Shown: positions 1-10,359, numbered from the stretch's first letter. The stretch is 20,086 bases of DNA from Larix sibirica (GCA_004151065.3 NWUY0300006091.1:53876-73961), one strand, 5' to 3'. Notes: a model not told the origin generated them from the sequence alone. A program made the numbers and translations.

Positions 1-178
1 GCCCTTCATATAATATCACATTGAATTTTGAATTGGTTTTCTTCTTGCAATTTGAATTTTGGGACTTGAATGCTGATGTGGCGGGTGTGTGGATTTGACA
101 TGTAAACCTCCTAGGTGGTAGGCTTTAGCTTAGCACAAATGGTGACAACCCGTCCAAAAGCTTAGCACAATCCTAGTG

Positions 179-559
179 CTAACATGAACAATGTCGAGGA
201 GCATCTGGGATGCCTATATACAAATAATCTGAATGGGCATAGATGAGATCAAAGTGTTGTTCTTTGAGGATGGAAGGCTCACCTTTTTTACTTTTGTAAG
301 AGCAATAAAAGTTCATATCAAACTTAAAAGTGAGGATGGCCTCATCTTCAGTTTGGGGCGTGGTAGTAACCACATATTTGGTGATAAGGGGAAAGAGCGA
401 TTTCAAAAACCAATCGAAGATGGACTACTCACCTAATGGTAGGAGGGTGAGGAGTGATTTGTATTTAATCTCTACCATGCATAGGATACATTGTTGACAC
501 CACTCATTGATATGATCTGTAATATGAGTGAATGCTCTCTGGAGAAACTCAATGAGAAC
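179..559 (-). pseudogene. Decayed minus-strand reading frame, unrecognised (copy A)
   Basis: On the minus strand one frame stays open for about 127 codons, broken by a single TAG at 425-427 that sits where a Trp codon would be one substitution away (GE-stop-SIFDW). It is bounded upstream by a TAA at 560-562. Features visible are a Cys-rich stretch (WCQQCILC), a segment reading KSLFPLITKYVV and a C-terminal part reading HFDLIYAHSDYLYIGIPDAPR. The composition looks like real protein, more so than the overlapping plus-strand frame at 233-436. I do not recognise the family. A gag-like protein of a retroelement is a guess only, prompted by the repeat-rich setting. No start codon is clear. Confidence 0.33.
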
Positions 560-1799
560 TTATAACCCTAGATTGTGACATATTGGTAACTACAAAAAGG
601 GAAAACATGCTTTTGCAATGGAATTAAAAGTGGTGTGAGTCCTAGTAGGTTCATTCATATACCATTTGGAAGACATCCTAGTGAGGGCGTGCTAGAACAA
701 CTTAAGGTGTATGGAATTGGAGGAACACCATAAATGAAAGGTCATAATATGGTTGGATCCTTACCTGGTTTTCCCTTGAATTTGGGATATTTGAAAGACG
801 TTTGGACATCATGGGTGGTCAAATTCCCTAGGTATGATGGGGCCATTAGTGAGCTTAGTCAAATTTGGGATATGTATACTAGTCATAAATGGTTACATAG
901 GTTGAATTGGATCGACCATCATGCATGTACTATTGGATATAAAAATTGATAGGGTCGATATTTACTGAAGCATGCTAAAGGATTTTAATCTTAACAGGTA
1001 TGGTCTGAGTAAGAAAAATCCTATTAGTGATGAGGGGGATCACCACGCATAGACGGTGAGGCAGATATGGCAGGAATCCCTCCTAATAGAGGTGAGAGGC
1101 CATGAAGATAAAGAAACCATCAAGGTGGTTGGTTGGTAACTATATTTCCTTCTAGTGTGATACTTTCCGAGGGATAACAAATATAAATATGGTGTTCTCT
1201 ATGAAAAAATGGATGGTACACAAAGAAATGTGTGTATACTGAAGGAAAATAGTGTGCAAATTGTGAAATAATGTTTTATGAGTTATTTTTAGCAAGGACC
1301 AATATAAATATTATGATGTATGATTTCTTTGCATGATATTTTTGAATGTAAAATCACATCCCTATGACTCTAACGATCTTCCACTCAAATTCTAACACTA
1401 TAAATCGTAGTTGCTTAAAAAATCGACTTCCTCCCCATCTGATTTCAAGCGAGATGGGGATAAAACCTTAGAATTATTTGGCCTTCCAAAAGCTCACAAT
1501 GGATGATTTTGAAGTTCAACAAAGATGGCTAGTAAAGGTGTGAAAGAGTCTGTTATAGTGAAGGGCATTGGGTCAACTCCCAACGAGGGATAGCTATCTC
1601 ACCTAGGTGCTAACACAACCCATGAAATATGCCTGGTCATAAACGCCATTGTTTTTTGCTATTAAGTTAAATTCACAAGTGCATACAAGGGACTCTTAGC
1701 TTTGAGATATCAAGGAGTGTTAAAGATTAAAATTTCTATGTGGCCTATTTAAACTAGTGATCCAATGAGCCGAATAATGAAATGTAAATGGATTAGGTG
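560..1799. other. Unassigned part of copy A between the minus-strand frame and the LINE
   Basis: I see no confident gene here. A plus-strand frame at 734-949 (71 codons, PLNLGYLKDVWTSW near its start) has no family I recognise. A further plus-strand stretch around 1040-1140 stays open for about 27 codons. An 8-base inverted repeat lies at 1433-1459. Some of this may be the degraded 5' half of the LINE downstream (endonuclease region) or another inserted element, but no endonuclease motif could be confirmed. The same sequence recurs at 6607-7846. Confidence 0.5.
1433..1459. repeat. Short perfect inverted repeat (hairpin), copy A
   Basis: CCCCATCT at 1433-1440 pairs with AGATGGGG at 1452-1459 around an 11-base loop. 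It recurs at 7480-7506 in copy B. It could be the remnant of a small inverted-repeat element, but no larger terminal inverted repeats or target duplication were found. Confidence 0.5.
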
Positions 1800-2111
1800 T
1801 CCAAGGATGAGCTTAAGGAGGTTCTTCCAAAAAGAACAAAGCCCTATGCCTTTGAAAAGATTTGGCTATTTCATACAATTATGTTCATAATTGGTAAAAT
1901 GTAACTACATATTATGAATACGATGGGCAGTTTCATCTTTTTTGGGTTTTGTGGATACTATTAACGAAGACTTAATGAGGGTCATTGAGGATTCTAGATC
2001 CACTCGAAGGATGTTGCCAGCCTTCAATGCCTCTTTCATAGCCTTAATTTAAAACTTCGATAACCTGTCTACCTTTGAGGAATGGAGGCCCTATATCTCT
2101 TTTTAATTAAG

Positions 2112-2203
2112 GCTTATATCTCTTTGTAATTGTATATACAAGATAATATAAAGTGACGCTTATATCTCTTTGTAATTTTATAAATAAGATAATATAAAGT
2201 GAA
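2112..2203 (+). repeat. 46-base tandem duplication inside the LINE RT (copy A)
   Basis: Units 2112-2157 and 2158-2203 differ at four of 46 positions. Each unit encodes the conserved plant LINE motif LISLCN..(Y/N)KII. A shorter, weaker third unit precedes them (about 2091-2111). The duplication shifts the reading frame because 46 is not a multiple of three. Confidence 0.9.
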
Positions 2204-2862
2204 TTGTTTAGAGGCTCAAGCAATTGTTGTATCATGCTATTTTGAGTGAGAAGTTCAAGTTTTTGGAAGGAAGACAAATTTATGAGGTATTTGGAGTGGC
2301 TCAAAAGATTTTCCATTCTATTAAAAAAAATATGTAGGATATGGTCGTAAATTTTAAAAATATATATATATGACATGGTTTGTTGGATGTACTTGAGACT
2401 AATGTTATTTCATCTTGGTTTCTATTTTTAGTTTGTCTCTTGGGTAATGAGTTGCATCACTTCGGTGTATTTTGTTATTTTGATCAATATGTTAGCATCA
2501 TATTTCTTTCATCTAGAAAGAGGATTGATACAACGATGTCCTCTCTCATCCTTGTTTTTTTCATAATGACTAAGGGTTTAAGCAAAGCCACAACAGATGC
2601 CAAATATTAGGCATGCTCAAGGGTATCCATATAGGGAGGGACTTGTATATCTAAAATTTTCTAAATTTGTGGATGATATTCTTATGTTTTGTGATGGGAC
2701 TAGGAGGGATGTTTAAGGGTGAAAACAAATCATTTATTTATACTGCTTTACTACTTGGATGATGATTAACATAGGAAAATATACCATCTCCTTCATGGGA
2801 ATTGGTGAGGAGGATATTATATTCTTAAGACAGTTTTTTCCTTAGTAGTTGGTGGACTTATA

Positions 2863-2916
2863 GTATCTAGGTTTTCTCTTAAAACCAAAGTATTTAGGTT
2901 TTCTCTTAAAACCAAA
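2863..2916 (+). repeat. 27-base in-frame tandem duplication of the YLGF motif (copy A)
   Basis: Units 2863-2889 and 2890-2916 differ at one base (C2867/T2894). The length is a multiple of three, so the frame reads YLGFLLKPK then YLGFLLKPN. LINE reverse transcriptases normally have this motif once. Confidence 0.93.
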
Positions 2917-4312
2917 TGAGTATGGAAAAATGATTGCTCTTGGATGATTACAAAGGTGGGAAAAATGATTGACGTATGGTGCAACCATTGGTTGTTTCAC
3001 AGTTGTAGGCTCATTCTAGTGAAGTCTATTTTGTAGGTCATCTCGATCTGTTGGGCATCTCTGGATTATATCCTGAAAGGGGTTTTGTATATCATTAGAA
3101 AGATTATTTTTAGATTTCTTTGGTCTATGGATAAGGATAGGAAGGAAATTGCATTGGTGAAATGGAAAACATTGGTTGTTCCAAAGAAGTTGGGGTGGTG
3201 GGGAATATCAAACCTTCATTTGTTTACAAAAGATCTAGTAGCAAACAAATTTTGGAGGCTCATTTCAAGCAAGTGAATTTGGTGTCAGGTCATTAGTAAA
3301 ATGTATCTTGGTAACCTATCTATGGATGAATGGTTTAGAAGTGCTTCAAAGTCCTCTAAAAATGGGTCTATTACTTAGAAAGACACAGTTTGAGATTTCC
3401 CTCTAATGGGTTGTTCGTTGGTTTGAAGAGTGGGGGACAAGAAGAATGTAAGACTAGAAGAGGATCATTGGATGGGGGATGGAAATTACTATAGATTTCC
3501 AAAGGATATGATTCTTGATTTGAGGGAAAGAGATCTATTTTTCTTTAGTAAAATAGCAGACCAAGATAATACCTCAATCTGGGGACAGGAATGGAAGAGT
3601 ATACGGATGTTGATTTGGTTGGGGACTCCGTTGTTAGATGGGATGAATATGTTGGTAAACTAAAAATGAGTCACATGGGATTGAATGATGCTTTGATGAA
3701 TTGATTTGGTCAAAAAATCCATCTAGAGGTGTTTGTCCTCCAAAGCTAGGCCATAAGGCATTATGTGAGGGTGTTGGGAATGGTGTAGTCAGATGATGGT
3801 GGAGTATAATGGTGTGGAAATGAGAATTTCCACTTAAAGATTGGATTTCAATGTGGTTTTTTTATCTAGAAAACAATTTACTTGGGATAATCTTAAGGAA
3901 AGTGATAGATATAGCCCAAGTACATGTTGTTTTTGCAAGTTGGATTGTGAAACAATTGATTATTTATTTGTCTTCTATCCATTCACTTCATAGGTTTGGA
4001 AGGAGGTGGAGTATTTAACATGTTTCAATTCTATTTGGGGTGGATAGTCAATGTAAGATTGTTTTATTTATTGGTGTGGGAACCAAGATGTAAGACCTTT
4101 TAGATCTCTTCCTCTGTTACTAATTTGGGGTACCTGGCTTGCAAAAAAATCACTTAATTTTTAGGAGAGATGCATTATTATTGACTATTCAGTTTTAGAT
4201 GGTTTTAAGTATATTTTATCTTTGTTTTAGGAAGGAGAGGTTATTCAAAGATACATAACATGCCATCATTTAAAAAAAAATTGTGCTTATGACACACTCA
4301 TGTATATATATA

Positions 4313-4566
4313 GGACAATAAGCGAGTTGGTCCCCTAGCCTCCTCCATTCCTTAGGGCTCTAGGAGGTCACGAGTTCAATTTCACCCAGCAATTGAATCC
4401 CACACTTTGGTACTTGGGGCAGTATTTGGTGAGAATATCAGACTCATTCTATCGAACCCAACCCCTAGGTGATTTCCAATTTGCTATTTATGACCACCCA
4501 AGTGACTTAGACCAAAACCGAAGGTGAAGTTGAACCTCTGAAAACAATATATATATATATATATAT
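4313..4566 (+). mobile_element. Candidate tRNA-derived SINE with (AT)10 tail (copy A)
   Basis: A box-A-like word (TAAGCGAGTTGG, 4319-4330; 10 of 12 against TRGYNNANNNGG) is followed 53 bases later by a box-B-like word (GAGTTCAATTTC, 4372-4383, close to the GGTTCRANNCC type). This is the layout of an internal pol III promoter in tRNA-derived SINEs. The unit ends about 180 bases later in (AT)10 at 4547-4566, which could be its 3' simple-repeat tail. It starts some 30 bases after the LINE's A-run. I could not define a clear target-site duplication because both flanks are TA-rich. The limits are approximate and the family is unnamed. Confidence 0.5.
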
Positions 4567-5030
4567 TCCACAGAAAATGGCTCAATTTTATTATTTCCTT
4601 AGAAAAGACAAAATTACATTATGCATATGCATGCTCTCATGAAATATGTAGTCTTATTTCAGTCATGAAAGATTGTAGAGAAAAAATAAACAACACGAGT
4701 CTTTAGAAAACTAATCGTTTTCATCATAATTTACATTAGCTTAAAATTTCATCTTCTTCGGACATTAAGGTTGAATATAACAGTCTGAGTATGAAAGATG
4801 TCATAAAGGTAGGAAAAAAAGAGAGAAACTAATATGGCCAAGGAATTCCTGCAAGATTTGTGCCCTCTTCTATGAAAGGCATGTGGTAGAATTCAAAACA
4901 TTGATCATCTTTATGCTCAGATATTAGTCATTCCCTATGAACTAGTTACAAGCCTTCCTTCGAAAGAGTATCGCCCCCCACATTTTTCTCTTTGTAAACA
5001 TGAGTGCAAGAGCAGTGATCAAAATTACTC
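4567..5030. other. Unassigned AT-rich sequence after the SINE-like unit (copy A)
   Basis: I see no coding region, RNA gene or clear element here. The same sequence recurs at 10614-11077. Confidence 0.5.
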
Positions 5031-5061
<31 letters not shown>

Positions 5062-5067
5062 GGGGGG
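5031..5067. repeat. Compound microsatellite (TG)7(AG)8(G)7, copy A
   Basis: Seven TG, eight AG and seven G units run without interruption, followed by TGG and then NN. Long dinucleotide and G runs are typical places for sequencing or assembly to break, which explains why copy A stops here. Confidence 0.97.
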
Positions 5068-5070
5068 TGG

Positions 5071-5072
5071 NN
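5071..5072. other. Assembly gap (NN) at the end of copy A
   Basis: Two N characters sit exactly where identity between the two large copies stops. Single Ns also occur at 5237, 11675, 17098 and 19849, so N marks both joins and isolated uncertain bases in this sequence. Confidence 0.97.
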
Positions 5073-6047
5073 TTCTATGTGGTCACATACTCGCTCAAAG
5101 AATAACTAGCATAGGAATGATGAGAAACAAAAATCCCCTCCTGTACGGCTCACCTTGTTCATCTCTCAATAAACAACTATCACGTATATCTGACCCCAGC
5201 CGAAGTAGGTACCCTATAAATCCTACTCAACCAACANGAAATTGGTGGTGAATGCTTGAATTTGAAAGGAATAGAGCATAGTTTCTATGAATTCCATTCC
5301 AATACTACTCTTATTCAAACATGAATAGCATAACAAAATGGATTAATAATGAAACAAAAAAAATCACATGGGAAAGAGATGAACAGATTGTGAGGAGAAT
5401 AACATAGGAATCTCTACAAAAATCCAGCTCCAACACTGCAAATATATTAAAGAAAATGCTTCAAAATAGAGCCGAGCTCCGTCAGGCCTCAGCCAAATGA
5501 TTTTCCAACCTGTTCTACTTCTATTGCATTGCATTTATAAATCTATTTGTCCCTAGGGTCGAGCTATCTCAATAGGAAGCTGTTACAATTGTATGGACAC
5601 CTTCACAGAAAGCTTAACAACTTCTGAGAGTCGGTTTCAACAAACATGGCTTCGTTTTGGCCGCGGACTGCTGAAAATGGCCTTGGTGCCCTGGTTGTAT
5701 AAAACAGATGCGGACAACTATGTAAAAATTGAAGGAGGTTTTTTTTAATGGGCATGCTGCCGACAAAACCCATGTCTCCATTTCCTCTGCTTCTCCTCTA
5801 GCTGGCCGGGATCGGGCTTTAAAGTTGATGACTTGGGCAGTAAATGTAATTTTTGGAGAATTACCCTGCGAAGATCCCCCTTATTCTCCCAAACTGAGAA
5901 ACGTGTGTAAATTCTGAGAGAGGTTATTGTAAATGGGATCGTTATGGATAAAAACATTTCTCCGTTTTTCGAAAGTCATGTCGGTTTGGCATAGACAGCT
6001 ACTGCAAAATGATGACTAAAACAATCATTTTTAGTAAAAACAAGCCC
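5073..6047. other. Unique spacer between the large copies
   Basis: This 975-base stretch is the only part of the left 11 kb present once. It has no recognised gene. The part from about 5640 to 5920 is more GC-rich and holds a short frame (5677-5748), an overlapping TATAAAA word (5698-5704), a T8 run (5739-5746) and an open stretch after the T run to 5917. None of these matches a family I know. An N stands at 5237. Confidence 0.6.
5677..5748 (+). CDS. Short unrecognised frame in the spacer, possibly chance
   Basis: An ATG in good plant context (GAAAATGGCC) opens a 23-codon frame reading MALVPWLYKTDADNY and ending at TAA just after a T8 run. A one-base shift in that run would join it to an open stretch that reaches 5917 (reading THVSISSASPLAGRDR and then VNVIFGELPCEDPPYSPK). 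This could be a frameshifted exon remnant, an upstream frame in an unseen transcript, or chance. I recognise no family and no splice structure is clear. Confidence 0.15.
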   Translation: MALVPWLYKTDADNYVKIEGGFF

Positions 6048-6225
6048 GCCCTTCATATAATATCACATTGAATTTTGAATTGGTTTTCTTCTTGCAATTT
6101 GAATTTTGGGACTTGAATGCTGATGTGGCGGGTGTGTGGATTTGACATGTAAACCTCCTAGGTGGTAGGCTTTAGCTTAGCACAAATGGTGACAACCCGT
6201 CCAAAAGCTTAGCACAATCCTAGTG

Positions 6226-6606
6226 CTAACATGAACAATGTCGAGGAGCATCTGGGATGCCTATATACAAATAATCTGAATGGGCATAGATGAGATCAAA
6301 GTGTTGTTCTTTGAGGATGGAAGGCTCACCTTTTTTACTTTTGTAAGAGCAATAAAAGTTCATATCAAACTTAAAAGTGAGGATGGCCTCATCTTCAGTT
6401 TGGGGCGTGGTAGTAACCACATATTTGGTGATAAGGGGAAAGAGCGATTTCAAAAACCAATCGAAGATGGACTACTCACCTAATGGTAGGAGGGTGAGGA
6501 GTGATTTGTATTTAATCTCTACCATGCATAGGATACATTGTTGACACCACTCATTGATATGATCCGTAATATGAGTGAATGCTCTCTGGAGAAACTCAAT
6601 GAGAAC
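6226..6606 (-). pseudogene. Decayed minus-strand reading frame, unrecognised (copy B)
   Basis: This is the copy B version of the frame at 179-559, with the same single in-frame TAG at 6472-6474. Substitution C6565 against T518 falls inside it. The shared stop shows that the frame was already broken before the two copies separated, if they are separate loci at all. Its function is not recognised. Confidence 0.33.
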
Positions 6607-7846
6607 TTATAACCCTAGATTGTGACATATTGGTAACTACAAAAAGGGAAAACATGCTTTTGCAATGGAATTAAAAGTGGTGTGAGTCCTAGTAGGTTCA
6701 TTCATATACCATTTGGAAGACATCCTAGTGAGGGCGTGCTAGAACAACTTAAGGTGTATGGAATTGGAGGAACACCATAAATGAAAGGTCATAATATGGT
6801 TGGATCCTTACCTGGTTTTCCCTTGAATTTGGGATATTTGAAAGACGTTTGGACATCATGGGTGGTCAAATTCCCTAGGTATGATGGGGCCATTAGTGAG
6901 CTTAGTCAAATTTGGGATATGTATACTAGTCATAAATGGTTACATAGGTTGAATTGGATCGACCATCATGCATGTACTATTGGATATAAAAATTGATAGG
7001 GTCGATATTTACTGAAGCATGCTAAAGGATTTTAATCTTAACAGGTATGGTCTGAGTAAGAAAAATCCTATTAGTGATGAGGGGGATCACCACGCATAGA
7101 CGGTGAGGCAGATATGGCAGGAATCCCTCCTAATAGAGGTGAGAGGCCATGAAGATAAAGAAACCATCAAGGTGGTTGGTTGGTAACTATATTTCCTTCT
7201 AGTGTGATACTTTCCGAGGGATAACAAATATAAATATGGTGTTCTCTATGAAAAAATGGATGGTACACAAAGAAATGTGTGTATACTGAAGGAAAATAGT
7301 GTGCAAATTGTGAAATAATGTTTTATGAGTTATTTTTAGCAAGGACCAATATAAATATTATGATGTATGATTTCTTTGCATGATATTTTTGAATGTAAAA
7401 TCACATCCCTATGACTCTAACGATCTTCCACTCAAATTCTAACACTATAAATCGTAGTTGCTTAAAAAATCGACTTCCTCCCCATCTGATTTCAAGCGAG
7501 ATGGGGATAAAACCTTAGAATTATTTGGCCTTCCAAAAGCTCACAATGGATGATTTTGAAGTTCAACAAAGATGGCTAGTAAAGGTGTGAAAGAGTCTGT
7601 TATAGTGAAGGGCATTGGGTCAACTCCCAACGAGGGATAGCTATCTCACCTAGGTGCTAACACAACCCATGAAATATGCCTGGTCATAAACGCCATTGTT
7701 TTTTGCTATTAAGTTAAATTCACAAGTGCATACAAGGGACTCTTAGCTTTGAGATATCAAGGAGTGTTAAAGATTAAAATATCTATGTGGCCTATTTAAA
7801 CTAGTGATCCAATGAGCCGAATAATGAAATGTAAATGGATTAGGTG
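6607..7846. other. Unassigned part of copy B between the minus-strand frame and the LINE
   Basis: This is the copy B equivalent of 560-1799, including the unrecognised frame at 6781-6996. The only difference I saw is T1734 against A7781. No gene is supported. Confidence 0.5.
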
Positions 7847-8158
7847 TCCAAGGATGAGCTTAAGGAGGTTCTTCCAAAAAGAACAAAGCCCTATGCCTTT
7901 GAAAAGATTTGGCTATTTCATACAATTATGTTCATAATTGGTAAAATGTAACTACATATTATGAATACGATGGGCAGTTTCATCTTTTTTGGGTTTTGTG
8001 GATACTATTAACGAAGACTTAATGAGGGTCATTGAGGATTCTAGATCCACTCGAAGGATGTTGCCAGCCTTCAATGCCTCTTTCATAGCCTTAATTTAAA
8101 ACTTCGATAACCTGTCTACCTTTGAGGAATGGAGGCCCTATATCTCTTTTTAATTAAG

Positions 8159-8250
8159 GCTTATATCTCTTTGTAATTGTATATACAAGATAATATAAAG
8201 TGACGCTTATATCTCTTTGTAATTTTATAAATAAGATAATATAAAGTGAA
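8159..8250 (+). repeat. 46-base tandem duplication inside the LINE RT (copy B)
   Basis: This is the same two-unit repeat as at 2112-2203, offset by 6047 bases, with the same four internal mismatches. Confidence 0.9.
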
Positions 8251-8909
8251 TTGTTTAGAGGCTCAAGCAATTGTTGTATCATGCTATTTTGAGTGAGAAG
8301 TTCAAGTTTTTGGAAGGAAGACAAATTTATGAGGTATTTGGAGTGGCTCAAAAGATTTTCCATTCTATTAAAAAAAATATGTAGGATATGGTCGTAAATT
8401 TTAAAAATATATATATATGACATGGTTTGTTGGATGTACTTGAGACTAATGTTATTTCATCTTGGTTTCTATTTTTAGTTTGTCTCTTGGGTAATGAGTT
8501 GCATCACTTCGGTGTATTTTGTTATTTTGATCAATATGTTAGCATCATATTTCTTTCATCTAGAAAGAGGATTGATACAACGATGTCCTCTCTCATCCTT
8601 GTTTTTTTCATAATGACTAAGGGTTTAAGCAAAGCCACAACAGATGCCAAATATTAGGCATGCTCAAGGGTATCCATATAGGGAGGGACTTGTATATCTA
8701 AAATTTTCTAAATTTGTGGATGATATTCTTATGTTTTGTGATGGGACTAGGAGGGATGTTTAAGGGTGAAAACAAATCATTTATTTATACTGCTTTACTA
8801 CTTGGATGATGATTAACATAGGAAAATATACCATCTCCTTCATGGGAATTGGTGAGGAGGATATTATATTCTTAAGACAGTTTTTTCCTTAGTAGTTGGT
8901 GGACTTATA

Positions 8910-8963
8910 GTATCTAGGTTTTCTCTTAAAACCAAAGTATTTAGGTTTTCTCTTAAAACCAAA
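8910..8963 (+). repeat. 27-base in-frame tandem duplication of the YLGF motif (copy B)
   Basis: This is the copy B equivalent of 2863-2916, with the same single mismatch between units. Confidence 0.93.
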
Positions 8964-10359
8964 TGAGTATGGAAAAATGATTGCTCTTGGATGATTACAA
9001 AGGTGGGAAAAATGATTGACGTATGGTGCAACCATTGGTTGTTTCACAGTTGTAGGCTCATTCTAGTGAAGTCTATTTTGTAGGTCATCTCGATCTGTTG
9101 GGCATCTCTGGATTATATCCTGAAAGGGGTTTTGTATATCATTAGAAAGATTATTTTTAGATTTCTTTGGTCTATGGATAAGGATAGGAAGGAAATTGCA
9201 TTGGTGAAATGGAAAACATTGGTTGTTCCAAAGAAGTTGGGGTGGTGGGGAATATCAAACCTTCATTTGTTTACAAAAGATCTAGTAGCAAACAAATTTT
9301 GGAGGCTCATTTCAAGCAAGTGAATTTGGTGTCAGGTCATTAGTAAAATGTATCTTGGTAACCTATCTATGGATGAATGGTTTAGAAGTGCTTCAAAGTC
9401 CTCTAAAAATGGGTCTATTACTTAGAAAGACACAGTTTGAGATTTCCCTCTAATGGGTTGTTCGTTGGTTTGAAGAGTGGGGGACAAGAAGAATGTAAGA
9501 CTAGAAGAGGATCATTGGATGGGGGATGGAAATTACTATAGATTTCCAAAGGATATGATTCTTGATTTGAGGGAAAGAGATCTATTTTTCTTTAGTAAAA
9601 TAGCAGACCAAGATAATACCTCAATCTGGGGACAAGAATGGAAGAGTATACGGATGTTGAGTTGGTTGGGGACTCCGTTGTTAGATGGGATGAATATGTT
9701 GGTAAACTAAAAATGAGTCACATGGGATTGAATGATGCTTTGATGAATTGATTTGGTCAAAAAATCCATCTAGAGGTGTTTGTCCTCCAAAGCTAGGCCA
9801 TAAGGCATTATGTGAGGGTGTTGGGAATGGTGTAGTCAGATGATGGTGGAGTATAATGGTGTGGAAATGAGAATTTCCACTTAAAGATTGGATTTCAATG
9901 TGGTTTTTTTATCTAGAAAACAATTTACTTGGGATAATCTTAAGGAAAGTGATAGATATAGCCCAAGTACATGTTGTTTTTGCAAGTTGGATTGTGAAAC
10001 AATTGATTATTTATTTGTCTTCTATCCATTCACTTCATAGGTTTGGAAGGAGGTGGAGTATTTAACATGTTTCAATTCTATTTGGGGTGGATAGTCAATG
10101 TAAGATTGTTTTATTTATTGGTGTGGGAACCAAGATGTAAGACCTTTTAGATCTCTTCCTCTGTTACTAATTTGGGGTACCTGGCTTGCAAAAAAATCAC
10201 TTAATTTTTAGGAGAGATGCATTATTATTGACTATTCAGTTTTAGATGGTTTTAAGTATATTTTATCTTTGTTTTAGGAAGGAGAGGTTATTCAAAGATA
10301 CATAACATGCCATCATTTAAAAAAAAATTGTGCTTATGACACACTCATGTATATATATA

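Larger units (their letters stand above)
1800..4280 (+). mobile_element. Dead plant L1-like LINE, reverse transcriptase to 3' end (copy A)
   Basis: The plus strand carries, in correct order but in shifting frames, the landmarks of a plant non-LTR retrotransposon ORF2. Seen are the endonuclease-RT linker (KPYAFEKIW, 1839-1865), the RT entry region (INEDLMRVIEDSR then FNASFIALI, about 1945-2049), RP.ISLCN..YKII (about 2089-2150), GRQI....GVAQKIFHSIKK (2269-2328), YDMVCWMYLRLML (from 2369), RGLIQRCPLS (2519-2548), the catalytic FVDD box (2666-2677), TISFMGI, YLGFLLKP (2864 onward), the thumb-like region with IRKIIFRFLW and EIALVKWKTL (3085-3276), a zf-RVT region (about 3877-4010) and LPLLLIWGTWLA (about 4108-4146). 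An A9 run at 4272-4280 may be the poly(A) end. Frameshifts and several stops, including probable Trp-to-TAG changes, show it is inactive. The endonuclease and ORF1 are missing or unrecognisable, and a stretch between the linker and RT seems deleted. Confidence 0.9.
1..5070 (+). repeat. Large direct repeat, copy A
   Basis: This block matches 6048-11117 at a constant offset of 6047 bases. By eye I found only four differences (A to B): T518/C6565, T1734/A7781, G3588/A9635 and T3614/G9661. The offset is the same at both ends, so there is no net insertion or deletion. The block begins at the window edge, so its true left border is unknown. Its right border is exact: identity runs through the (TG)(AG)(G) microsatellite and the following TGG, then meets NN at 5071-5072. 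Such high identity means a very recent duplication, two haplotypes placed in tandem, or an assembly error. The N gap at the border favours caution. Confidence 0.97.
7847..10327 (+). mobile_element. Dead plant L1-like LINE, reverse transcriptase to 3' end (copy B)
   Basis: This is the second copy of the LINE at 1800-4280 and has the same frameshifts, stops and internal tandem repeats. The FVDD box lies at 8713-8724. Two substitutions against copy A fall within it. G3588/A9635 is silent in the local frame (Gln codon). T3614/G9661 changes Ile to Ser in the stretch reading RML-I/S-WLG. Shared lesions show that the LINE died before the two copies diverged. The element is not able to code for a working reverse transcriptase. 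Confidence 0.9.

Noticed and set aside
233-436. Plus-strand open frame of 67 codons in copy A (and 6280-6483 in copy B)
   Set aside because: It lies opposite the longer, more protein-like minus-strand frame, and its translation shows no recognisable motif. I treat it as an antisense shadow.
2107-2376. Minus-strand open frame of 89 codons (and 8154-8423)
   Set aside because: It is antisense to clearly recognisable LINE RT motifs and arises from AT-rich repeats, so it is a shadow.
5000-5251. Open frame crossing the microsatellite and NN
   Set aside because: It depends on translating simple repeats and unknown bases across an assembly gap.
5729-5917. Open stretch counted as a separate gene
   Set aside because: It has no ATG at its left end and would need a TTG start, which is not credible for plant nuclear DNA. 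It is mentioned only as a possible frameshifted extension.
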